Part shown: in pieces, positions 1 to 7,108 of the stretch
Layout of the letters: every line of letters begins with the position of its first letter
Numbering within the stretch: the stretch's first letter is position 1
From: Verrucomicrobiaceae bacterium
Lineage (GTDB): Bacteria; Verrucomicrobiota; Verrucomicrobiia; Verrucomicrobiales; Verrucomicrobiaceae
Direction of reading: 5' to 3'
Assembly (NCBI GenBank): GCA_947507875.1
Contig: CANNQP010000001.1
Coordinates: 124,001-188,000 of the forward strand
Length of the DNA stretch: 64,000 nt
Position numbers and translations under genes: made by a program
Notes under the pieces: generated by a model
Database searches by the model: none
The model's input: the letters and a program-made list of their open reading frames with translations, nothing else
Told to the model about the DNA's origin: nothing

Positions 1-1
1 C

Positions 2-340
2 GCACGTTATGCAGGTCCCCAAGCGACTGACGCAGACAACCGAACCAAGCTGAAGCATGAATTGGGAAAGCTAACTCCAAGCATATTTCGTGGTCGTTTT
101 CGTTGCTGCCTTGCCCTGGCCAAAGAGGGTCAGATCCTGCACCTCACGCATGGCACCGTCGAAGGACAACTTCGTCTCGATGAACAAGGCAACGGTGGTT
201 TTGGCTACGACCCGCTGTTCCAGCCCGATGGGTTCGATGATACGTTTGGTGTTCTGCCTGCCGAGATCAAAAACCAGCTCAGCCACCGTGCGAGAGCTCT
301 TCAGGACATGCAGAACTGGCTGAAGTCGCACGAAGGCTAA
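2..340 (+). CDS. rdgB: XTP/dITP pyrophosphatase (RdgB/HAM1), 3' part
   Basis: The 3' part of a non-canonical purine NTP pyrophosphatase, which hydrolyses ITP, dITP and XTP to monophosphates so that deaminated purines stay out of nucleic acids. The frame is open to the window edge, so the real start lies outside; 112 residues are visible. They begin ARYAG, the conserved early motif of the family, continue with GFGYDPLF at visible residues 66-73 (nucleotide-binding loop), and end with a Lys followed by SHRARAL, the family's C-terminal K...SHR signature. The protein is cytoplasmic and soluble. It converges on the 1308-aa gene, leaving a gap of about 40 bases in which I see no good terminator. 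Confidence 0.93.
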   Translation, partial: ARYAGPQATDADNRTKLKHELGKLTPSIFRGRFRCCLALAKEGQILHLTHGTVEGQLRLDEQGNGGFGYDPLFQPDGFDDTFGVLPAEIKNQLSHRARALQDMQNWLKSHEG

Positions 341-379
341 CTTTTGAGATCCTGCTTTCACAAGCGCTGAGAGCTAGAG

Positions 380-3300
380 CTACTCCACCTTCATCACCCC
401 ATTCATGACCATCCAGTGGCCGGGGAAGGTGCAGAGATACGGATACTCGCCTTTTTCCTTCGGCGCGGTGAGGTGAATCACGAACTCGCCCTTCGGATTC
501 GTCATGTCGGTGTAGGCGATCACGTCAGTGCTATCGGGGACGTAGTGCTTCTGCATGCCTTGCGGGTCGGTGATCATGAGATTGCACTTCTCGCCGAGCT
601 TTTGCAGCGAACCGGGCTTCGCGAGCAACCAATTGTGCGGCACGACATCGGGGTTCTTGAAGCGAATCGTGAGTTTTTCGCCCGCTTTGGCCACATGCTG
701 CTTTTGGACGAATTGAAGGCCCAAAGCGGCTTCGACGATGATTTCGCGTCCGGGCTCCCCTTGGGCCCAAGGGTTCGATTTGGCCGGTTTCGGGGCTTCG
801 AGGCCGATTTGCGCGGCGTGGTTCGTTTTGGCGATTTTCGTGTAGCCGGGAAAATCGGTGAACGGCTCCGCCAAAGCATGCGCCGTCATGAAAAGGTCGT
901 GTCCGGTGCTCACGCGGACATGAATTTGGTTCGCGGGCACGATTTGCGGGATTTCGAGGAAGAGCGCCTTGCCGCCATCGAGCTTCTGCACGCTGCGCAC
1001 CTCCAGCGGATCGTGGCCGGGCGTGTCGGCATACTTCACGGAATACTCCGGCGAGCCATATTGCGGCCCGTATTTGTAGTTCCAGCACTGCGCGAAGCAC
1101 GTCGCGGCCTCCGCGTTCTTTACCGCCTGGTTGAAACGGATGATGACGCCGTTGTCGCGAGCCTCAAACGCCACCGGCACCGGTTTGTCGCCACCCGTAA
1201 AGCGCACACGCTGAAAGCAGCCATCCTTCGGCGTGTAGCTGCCCCAGCCCTGCATACCATTCACATAGAGATGTCCGTCCTTCGGATTGAATCGCGCACA
1301 CTGCGGCCCCGAGTCAAAATTCCCGCTGATTTTGACCGCCGCCGCCTGCCAGCGCCCGTTCACCTGCTGCCGCATGACCAACCAAGCACCACCACCGCCC
1401 GAGGAGAGATGGATGAGATTGTTGTCGCCCTTCAACGCGGCCCATTTCTCGCTCGTGATGAAGACCTGCGAGCTCGCCGAGTTGTCCTCGCCACGCGGCA
1501 GATACATCAACACCGGCTCCGGCGGCTTCCCATCCTTCGGACCACCCGCACCAAAGTGCGCCCCGAGATTCTGATCGAGTTCAATCTGGCAAATTGACGT
1601 CGCCGGCGTCCAATCGCCCTCCTGCACACTCGTCGTGACAAATCGACCATCTGCCGAGAGACCGAGGCCATTCGGATTGCGGAAGCCGGTGGCCAGCACC
1701 TGAAGTGATGCGGGCACTCCTACCCGCAATGAAGCGCTTTCGGCGGGCAAGAGTGCCCGCCCCACTTCAATCCGGCAAACACCCTGATTCCCCGATGCGA
1801 AATACCATCGCCCCGCCTTGTCCGCCTCCAGCCCGACGATGAAATCATGCCCACCCGGCGAAGTCTGCATCGCATTCGTCACGCATTCATAAAAATCCGC
1901 TTCATCATCGCCATTCAAATCCTGCAAACAAGTGATCTGATCGCGGCCTAGCACATAAAGCTTGTCCTTGATGACCTTCATCCCCAGCGGCTGATGCAGC
2001 CCGGTCGCAAATCGCTTCCAGCGCAGCTTCTCGAGCTTTTCGTCGATGCCCTTCACGAGCCACACTTCACCCGTCATCGTCGCGACAGCAGCGGTGCCGT
2101 CGCTGAAGAAATCATGCGCCGTGATGAAGAACAGCGTGCCATACGGATTCTCGAACGGGATCGTGATGCGATCCGTTGCGAAGGGCGATTGCGTGCCGAG
2201 TTCGCCCTTCGTTTCGATCCACTGCGGCCACTGCGCGGCGGCTGGCTCCGGTAGTTCGGTATCGCTGGTGATGATGGTGACTTCTTGGCCACGACGGAAC
2301 AAGCCACGGAAGGTGCCGGAGAGCTTCTTCTCCTCTTTGGAGATCACTTTGCCATCCATCGGTGCTCCGGCCATGAAGCCGTGCCGAGCATCGTTAAGCT
2401 TGATGAAGCCGCCCGACCATTCCAAGCGCCACGCCATGCGTTCGGGATCAAAAACCGCTGCTTTGTCGTCAAAACGCACGCAGATGCCTTTCGGCACCGT
2501 GATGCCTCCGCCTTTGAAAACGCCGCAGAACAGACTGCCCACATCACTCGCGGCCCAACGTCCATCCTTCCACGTCACCTGGTCGTTTTGATTGCCCCAG
2601 TGGCCTTGCTGGCCGCCGTCGAGTCCGGGGAAGGGCGGGATGAGCGCGGGCAGCGGCTTCTGCTTCATGAAATGCAGGGCCTGCTTGCCGTAGAAGTCGA
2701 AGACGCGCTCGCGGTTCACAAACTCCTGCCAGTGGATGTTTTGCGCCTTGTCGAGCGGCGGCAGGTCCGGCTTAAATTCGGCGGCCTTCGGCGCGGGCGG
2801 CGGCAGGAGCGAGTCGAGATCGTCAAAGCTCCACAAGCCGAGCGTGTTGTCCATGCGGTGACGCGGCGAGGTGGTTTTGCGCGGCTTCATCACGCCACGC
2901 GTGAGGCGCACATCATCGAGAATGCCCTCGCAGCCGATGCCGCCCTCGACGAGGCGGCCGAAGGCGAGTTGTAGATCGAACTTCCGCGTTCGATCCTCGT
3001 TGGGAACGAACTTGGAAGTCCGTTCTACGTTGGCGACCTGCTTCCCATCCACCCACAGCACGACGCCTTTCTCATCCACGCTCGCGAGCAAGTCGTGCCA
3101 CTTCCCGTCGCACACATCGACCTTCGAATCGAAATCGCCGCCGCGTCCAGGCATGTAGAGCGCCAGCGTGCCGCGGCCCGCGTGCGTGTAGAGCTCCCAA
3201 TGCGTCGCCGAAGACTTCATCTCGGAAGCGACGAGGATGTTGTAGCCTTTTTTGCCATCCAGCTTCGCGCGACACTCCACCGTGAACGGCACCTTCGCAT

Positions 3301-4306
3301 ACTCCGCATCCCCATCGAGCACCCAGCCGCCCTTCAGCGCCTTTCCAAACTCCCCGCTCATCGACGCCACTTTCTGGGGATTTATGATTTTTGACTTATG
3401 ATTTATGATTTGGGCTGAGAAGGTGCGGTAAGTCGGTTTGGGGCCGGGTTTGGCATCATCAAGCTGCGGCACCAGCCACTTCAAGCCATCGAGATTGTCG
3501 AGCAGACGCCCCTCCGCGTCCTCGTCGGTGTGATTCAGGATGCCAATCGGGCCGTTGTAGCCGCTGGCGCGGATCTGCCGCAGCACCGTGACATCCTGCG
3601 TGCCGACACCGAGCGGGAGGATCTTGCGACCTTTCGTGTCGCCGGCGATATCCATGCCGTTGAGGTTGAGGCAAAGCAGCCAGGGCTTCATCGCTTGGAG
3701 CGCCTTCGGCAGGCGGTCGAGATGGCTGTGGCCGTGGTGCAGGTTGTAAACGATGCCCACATTGTCAGTGCCGTGGTTCTTTTTCAGATACTCGCACACC
3801 GCGACCATGTTCTCCGGCTCGCCGCCCCAGCCGCCGTGATTGTAGATGCCCACCTGGCTGCCAATGGCTTTCGCCTTGGTCAAAATGGGCAGCAGACCTT
3901 CCGCGGCGGATTTGACCTGGGCTTCCTGCGTATCGCCGGTGCCCTTCATCATGATCCAGAGCTGCGGATGCATCTTATACTTCTCAAACAGCCCCAGCGC
4001 CTCGTCATGGAAGCCCCAGAACGCGAACATCTCGATGCCGTTCTTCTGATACGCGAGGATCTCTCGCTCAAACTCCACCACATGCTCCGGTCGCCAGTCG
4101 TAGGCCACCTTCTTGAGTCCCATCTTCGCCACCATCTCCGCGCGAGCCTCCGGCGAGCGTTTCTTCGCATCAAACGGCACAATGCACCACGCCGCGAGGT
4201 TTTGTTTATCGAAGAGATCCGCGGCTGAGAGTTGGCCTACGGAACACACGGAATACGCGGAAAGGATCAGAAGCCAGAGAAGGCGAAGAAGAGGTTTGGG
4301 AGTCAT
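380..4306 (-). CDS. Secreted multidomain protein: TIM-barrel, LamG, DUF6797-like, dehydrogenase propeller, azurin-like cupredoxin
   Basis: A 1308-aa secreted protein. In order: a signal peptide (residues 1-29); a xylose-isomerase-like TIM barrel (about 30-285); a LamG/concanavalin-type domain (about 320-475); a region resembling DUF6797 (about 510-700); a sugar-dehydrogenase-like beta-propeller (about 715-1060); and an azurin-like cupredoxin (about 1195-1308). The last domain has all four type-1 copper ligands: H1224 (in PHN), C1292, H1297 and M1301, with azurin-like spacing (CTFPGHWMVM). I see no CXXCH haem motif. The probable role is periplasmic oxidation or isomerisation of a sugar with electron transfer to copper; the substrate is unknown. 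The coding sequence holds several repeat-derived stretches: the signal peptide comes from a palindromic unit, and residues encoded at 3380-3411, 2974-3025 and 1701-1769 look inserted. It lies last in a minus-strand run with the MFS, DUF6807 and GxxExxY genes. Confidence 0.85.
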   Translation of the reverse strand: MTPKPLLRLLWLLILSAYSVCSVGQLSAADLFDKQNLAAWCIVPFDAKKRSPEARAEMVAKMGLKKVAYDWRPEHVVEFEREILAYQKNGIEMFAFWGFHDEALGLFEKYKMHPQLWIMMKGTGDTQEAQVKSAAEGLLPILTKAKAIGSQVGIYNHGGWGGEPENMVAVCEYLKKNHGTDNVGIVYNLHHGHSHLDRLPKALQAMKPWLLCLNLNGMDIAGDTKGRKILPLGVGTQDVTVLRQIRASGYNGPIGILNHTDEDAEGRLLDNLDGLKWLVPQLDDAKPGPKPTYRTFSAQIINHKSKIINPQKVASMSGEFGKALKGGWVLDGDAEYAKVPFTVECRAKLDGKKGYNILVASEMKSSATHWELYTHAGRGTLALYMPGRGGDFDSKVDVCDGKWHDLLASVDEKGVVLWVDGKQVANVERTSKFVPNEDRTRKFDLQLAFGRLVEGGIGCEGILDDVRLTRGVMKPRKTTSPRHRMDNTLGLWSFDDLDSLLPPPAPKAAEFKPDLPPLDKAQNIHWQEFVNRERVFDFYGKQALHFMKQKPLPALIPPFPGLDGGQQGHWGNQNDQVTWKDGRWAASDVGSLFCGVFKGGGITVPKGICVRFDDKAAVFDPERMAWRLEWSGGFIKLNDARHGFMAGAPMDGKVISKEEKKLSGTFRGLFRRGQEVTIITSDTELPEPAAAQWPQWIETKGELGTQSPFATDRITIPFENPYGTLFFITAHDFFSDGTAAVATMTGEVWLVKGIDEKLEKLRWKRFATGLHQPLGMKVIKDKLYVLGRDQITCLQDLNGDDEADFYECVTNAMQTSPGGHDFIVGLEADKAGRWYFASGNQGVCRIEVGRALLPAESASLRVGVPASLQVLATGFRNPNGLGLSADGRFVTTSVQEGDWTPATSICQIELDQNLGAHFGAGGPKDGKPPEPVLMYLPRGEDNSASSQVFITSEKWAALKGDNNLIHLSSGGGGAWLVMRQQVNGRWQAAAVKISGNFDSGPQCARFNPKDGHLYVNGMQGWGSYTPKDGCFQRVRFTGGDKPVPVAFEARDNGVIIRFNQAVKNAEAATCFAQCWNYKYGPQYGSPEYSVKYADTPGHDPLEVRSVQKLDGGKALFLEIPQIVPANQIHVRVSTGHDLFMTAHALAEPFTDFPGYTKIAKTNHAAQIGLEAPKPAKSNPWAQGEPGREIIVEAALGLQFVQKQHVAKAGEKLTIRFKNPDVVPHNWLLAKPGSLQKLGEKCNLMITDPQGMQKHYVPDSTDVIAYTDMTNPKGEFVIHLTAPKEKGEYPYLCTFPGHWMVMNGVMKVE
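1701..1769. repeat. 69-bp palindromic element inserted in frame in a CDS
   Basis: Left arm 1701-1727 and right arm 1743-1769 are inverted copies of each other (23 of 27 positions match). The 15-base loop carries a further small palindrome, AAGCGCTT. The element is exactly 23 codons long and keeps the frame of the 1308-aa protein. It inserts residues around GRALLPAE and VGVPASL into the propeller, just before a VLATGFRNPNG motif that in related proteins normally follows directly. This resembles in-frame palindromic elements known from Rickettsia, but the sequence is unrelated as far as I can tell. Confidence 0.7.
2974..3025. repeat. Twin palindromes inside the LamG-encoding region
   Basis: Two hairpins lie side by side. 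At 2974-2995 a perfect 8-bp inverted repeat (GATCGAAC and GTTCGATC) encloses 6 bases. At 3004-3025 there is a 22-bp palindrome with 9 of 11 pairs matching. Together they encode a stretch with the repeated pattern RTxKF in the LamG domain, where related domains usually have a short loop. This is probably another small palindromic insertion, but the boundaries are uncertain. Confidence 0.45.
3380..3411. repeat. AT-rich short direct repeat within a CDS
   Basis: Three copies of TTATGATTT (3382-3390, 3396-3404, 3403-3411) form a very AT-rich island in an otherwise GC-rich gene. It encodes IINHKSKIIN at the junction between the TIM-barrel and LamG domains of the 1308-aa protein. It looks like intergenic low-complexity sequence that was captured as a linker when the domains were joined. 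Confidence 0.5.
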
Positions 4307-4345
4307 AAAATCAGTTTTCCGAGTGTTCCGTGTATTCCGTAGGCC
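4234..4345. repeat. Palindromic repeat unit R1 (MITE-like, 29-bp arms)
   Basis: A 112-bp unit whose ends, 4234-4262 and 4317-4345, are inverted repeats (26 of 29 positions). The left arm is identical over 29 bases to the left arm of R2 (4762-4790), and the 54-bp interior is recognisably related to that of R2. It starts directly after the GxxExxY stop codon and contains the start codon and signal-peptide coding sequence of the 1308-aa protein. It has no coding capacity for a transposase, so it would be a non-autonomous element if it is mobile. Confidence 0.75.
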
Positions 4346-4346
4346 A

Positions 4347-4748
4347 TCAAGCCGGACCGCAATAGCCGTCGAGATTCACAAATCGCTCGATTTGCATTTT
4401 GGGATGGTGACCGAAGTTGATGAGCAGGCCAAGCTGCATGCCAGTGGCTTGCAGGTAATTGATGATCTGCGCTCGATGTTCATCCGTGAGATGGGAGACG
4501 GCTTTTAGTTCGAGGATGATCTTGCCGAAACAGACGATATCCGGGATGAAGGTGTGTTTGAGCCGCCGACCTTTGTAGAGTAGCGGAAACTGGCTTTGGG
4601 CATCAAAAGGGATGCCTAGCAGATCGAGTTCGGCCTCCAGACACTCCTGATAGATGGGTTCGGTGAAGCCGCAGCCTTTGAGCTTATAGACCTCAAAGCA
4701 CGCACCGCGGATGCGGTAGGATTCGTCGGGGTAGATGAGTTTGCTCAT
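4347..4748 (-). CDS. GxxExxY protein (PDDEXK_3 nuclease-like family)
   Basis: A 133-aa protein of the GxxExxY family, named for the motif seen here at G27, E30 and Y33. A PD-(D/E)XK nuclease-like core is visible: D70, then E80-L-K82, then a conserved GLLINFG near residues 107-113. The family is thought to be nuclease-related, but its biological role is not established. I chose the ATG at 4748; a longer frame would add 26 residues read from the palindromic repeat and is unlikely to be translated. The gene is framed by palindromic units R1 and R2, each starting right after a stop codon with the same TGATGGCC junction. This suggests that the gene and repeat move or recombine as a cassette. Confidence 0.85.
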   Translation of the reverse strand: MSKLIYPDESYRIRGACFEVYKLKGCGFTEPIYQECLEAELDLLGIPFDAQSQFPLLYKGRRLKHTFIPDIVCFGKIILELKAVSHLTDEHRAQIINYLQATGMQLGLLINFGHHPKMQIERFVNLDGYCGPA

Positions 4749-4761
4749 GGTGAATTGGTTT

Positions 4762-4867
4762 GGCCTACGGAACACACGGAATACGCGGAAGGAATCAGAA
4801 GGCAGAAATGAGGAGGAGTTTGGCAATCAGAATCATTTTTCCGTGTATTCCGTGTGTTCCGTAGGCC
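4762..4867. repeat. Palindromic repeat unit R2 (MITE-like, 29-bp arms)
   Basis: A 106-bp unit with arms 4762-4790 and 4839-4867 that are inverted repeats (28 of 29). It is closely related to R1, including an interior that in the matching frame still reads a signal-peptide-like string ending SAYSVCSVG. It begins immediately after the stop codon of the DUF6807 gene and lies upstream of the GxxExxY start. Confidence 0.75.
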
Positions 4868-4868
4868 A

Positions 4869-5807
4869 TCACTTCGCATAGCTCTGCCACTGCGCTTCGA
4901 TCCACTTCGCGTCTGGTTTGCCATCGAAAACGAGCAGGCGGTATTTGGAGACATAGGGCTTGCCGGGCTTGATGGCCCAATCGCCATCCTGCGAAGGGGC
5001 CACGCAGAGCTGCGGATTCTTCGGATTCAAACGCAGCGGCTGCGGGAAACGGAAATTCGACGGATGAATGAGCACCACGATGCCCGTGGGCGATCCATCG
5101 ACCTCGCCGCCGAGATGAACCCACTTTGCCTTGGTGTTGTCGCCTGCTTTGCGGTCATGACCTTCGCTGGTGAGCATGGTGACGGCATCGACCGGATTCC
5201 AGAGCGGGTTCCCACGCACGCCGAGGCCGCCGTAGTGGTATTTCGGCAGCTTGAGCGGCTTTTCGCCCGCGCAGGTCTGCGTGCTCGTGAGATCGATGAT
5301 GTTCGCGAGCGTGCCATCGAGCGTCTTTTGCGACACCGCGACCTCCCAAGTCTCATTCAGCACTTTTTCATCGGGTGTATGGCTGTGATCGAGAAACACA
5401 TGCCGGCTCACAAAACCACCTGCGGAGCCATTCCAAAGCTTCTCCAGCTTCTCGAAGCGCACTTCGGCGGTGATCTTGCCATCCTTGCCCATGTTCCAGA
5501 AATCCGGATGCGAATCACCAAACTCCGTCTTCGTCCAGCCAATCCACACACCGCGCTGCCACGGATGATCCGGCTGATGATTGCCCGTGACCAGCTTTCC
5601 GCTCGGCGAATAGATCGGATGCAGATGCGCCCCGTGCGCAAACGACTCCGCCACGCCCTCAGGCACCTTGCCAGGCTCCATTTGGTAATCACAGATCGAT
5701 TTCCCTTCGATGGCGAAGTGGATGACAGCGCCCGCTTTCTCGGCGGTGATCTCTACTGCAAATGATGCGGACGTGGAAAGTCCTAGAACCCAAAAAGCCC
5801 ATTTCAT
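4869..5807 (-). CDS. Secreted DUF6807 (PmoA-like) family protein
   Basis: A 312-aa secreted protein starting MKWAFWVLG, with a cleavable signal peptide ending near SFA (residue 17). It matches the DUF6807 family, sometimes named PmoA after a methane-oxygenase annotation that is probably misleading. Typical features are the HPIYSPSG region followed by DHPWQRGVW, and the HYGGLGVRG segment with conserved His and aromatic residues. In PVC bacteria these proteins occur near sugar-catabolic genes; no enzymatic activity can be read from the sequence. The ATG at 5807 is preferred to a TTG three codons upstream. It lies 29 bases behind the MFS gene and probably shares its transcript. Its stop codon touches repeat R2. 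Confidence 0.82.
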   Translation of the reverse strand: MKWAFWVLGLSTSASFAVEITAEKAGAVIHFAIEGKSICDYQMEPGKVPEGVAESFAHGAHLHPIYSPSGKLVTGNHQPDHPWQRGVWIGWTKTEFGDSHPDFWNMGKDGKITAEVRFEKLEKLWNGSAGGFVSRHVFLDHSHTPDEKVLNETWEVAVSQKTLDGTLANIIDLTSTQTCAGEKPLKLPKYHYGGLGVRGNPLWNPVDAVTMLTSEGHDRKAGDNTKAKWVHLGGEVDGSPTGIVVLIHPSNFRFPQPLRLNPKNPQLCVAPSQDGDWAIKPGKPYVSKYRLLVFDGKPDAKWIEAQWQSYAK

Positions 5808-5836
5808 ACCTAGCAAACGTGACGCGCAGCGAAATG

Positions 5837-7042
5837 CTATCGGGACTCAGCACTGCTGGTTTTGCCACGGTAAGCGATGAGGAAAAAGAGGCAGACCAGG
5901 GCGGTCAGAGCGGTTTCACCTAGCCAGAAGCGTGTCCAGTCCGTGCCGGCTGGGCTTTGGCAAAAGTGGTGCCAGGCGCCTCCACCGAGATAGCCAAGCA
6001 GGTTGCCGACACCACTCATCAGCAGGGTCAGCAGCGCTTGCGCACGCACACGCCAGCGTGGGTCGATGCGCTCCTCCAGATAAATCTGGGTGGTGATGAA
6101 ATACAAAGTGAAGGCTAGGCCATGCAGCGTGGTGCCGACCATGATCCAGGGCGGTGTATTCACCGCATTCAGACCGTAGCGCAGCACGCAGATGGCGATG
6201 CCAGAGGCAAAGACCCACTTCAGCCGAAACCGAGCCATGACGCGAGCTAGCAGGAGCATCACCGCGATCTCCGTGGTCTGGGCCAGGGACATGACGGCAG
6301 AGACATTCGCCACGCCAAGCTCCCGAAGTTGCAGCGCGGTGTAGGGGTAAAAGGCTGCCAAGGGGATGCAGTAAAGCGCAGCGGTGATGAAGACCACGCG
6401 GTGGTCTCGATTTTTCAGAAGCTGCAGCGCATCCAGGCCTAGGACCTGCGTCCAGCTACGCGGCTGTCCCGCATCGGCGGGCGACACATCGGGCAGCAGG
6501 TGAGTCAGCACTGCGACCAGCAGCCAAAGCCCCGCAGCAGTAAACCCACCACGCAGGGAGCTGTCCGAATGCAGCACAAAACTGATGAGCCAGCAGCCTG
6601 CCATCCAGCCCAAGGTGGCGCAGGCACGCAGCGGGCCAAATTGACGCTTCGGATCCGTCAGTCGTGAAAAAACGATGCTGCTGGCAATGCTCCACACAGG
6701 GGTTGCCACCAGGGATTGCAGCTGCGCGCAGACCAGGACAAGGCCATCCGCCAGCCGCCAATGCAACGTTAGACAGGTGAGCGTGAGAGTCACGGAGGTC
6801 AAGATGGCCAGCCAGCGCATCAACCTTGTCGGGGCAGTGCGTTGATCCGCCATGGCACCGACGAAGAGAGGCGAAACAAAGGCAGCCGTCGCTGTGGTGG
6901 CCAGCACCCAAGGCACGAGATGCCCTTTGCCATGAGCGGCAAAGACATTCGCCAACGGCACACTCCAGATCCCCATGGGCATGGCAGTGCAGAAGTAGAG
7001 CAGGGCGAGCCTGAGGTGCTGGGAGGGAGGAAAGGCTTCCAC
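5837..7042 (-). CDS. MFS transporter, nucleoside-permease-like
   Basis: A 401-aa inner-membrane protein with about 12 hydrophobic segments, a charged middle loop near residues 190-210 and the overall layout of the nucleoside:H+ symporter branch of the major facilitator superfamily. The PMGIWSVPLANVF segment near the N-terminus and the Y-L-EERIDPRWRVRAQ loop in the C-terminal half fit that branch. The substrate could be a nucleoside or a sugar. The start is the GTG at 7042, the only start codon ahead of the first membrane segment. The DUF6807 gene follows on the same strand. Confidence 0.78.
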   Translation of the reverse strand: MEAFPPSQHLRLALLYFCTAMPMGIWSVPLANVFAAHGKGHLVPWVLATTATAAFVSPLFVGAMADQRTAPTRLMRWLAILTSVTLTLTCLTLHWRLADGLVLVCAQLQSLVATPVWSIASSIVFSRLTDPKRQFGPLRACATLGWMAGCWLISFVLHSDSSLRGGFTAAGLWLLVAVLTHLLPDVSPADAGQPRSWTQVLGLDALQLLKNRDHRVVFITAALYCIPLAAFYPYTALQLRELGVANVSAVMSLAQTTEIAVMLLLARVMARFRLKWVFASGIAICVLRYGLNAVNTPPWIMVGTTLHGLAFTLYFITTQIYLEERIDPRWRVRAQALLTLLMSGVGNLLGYLGGGAWHHFCQSPAGTDWTRFWLGETALTALVCLFFLIAYRGKTSSAESR

Positions 7043-7108
7043 GGGGGGATCGAGTCTTCACGATACAGCCCGGATGACCTCTCTTGTCAAAAAATGCCTT
7101 AGAATCTG

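Noticed and set aside
416..1597. A 393-codon plus-strand frame
   Set aside because: It is antisense to the cupredoxin and propeller part of the 1308-aa protein, and rich in Arg, His and Leu with no family resemblance.
4347..4826. A longer GxxExxY protein starting at 4826
   Set aside because: The extra 26 residues are read through palindromic repeat R2; the family begins near the ATG at 4748.
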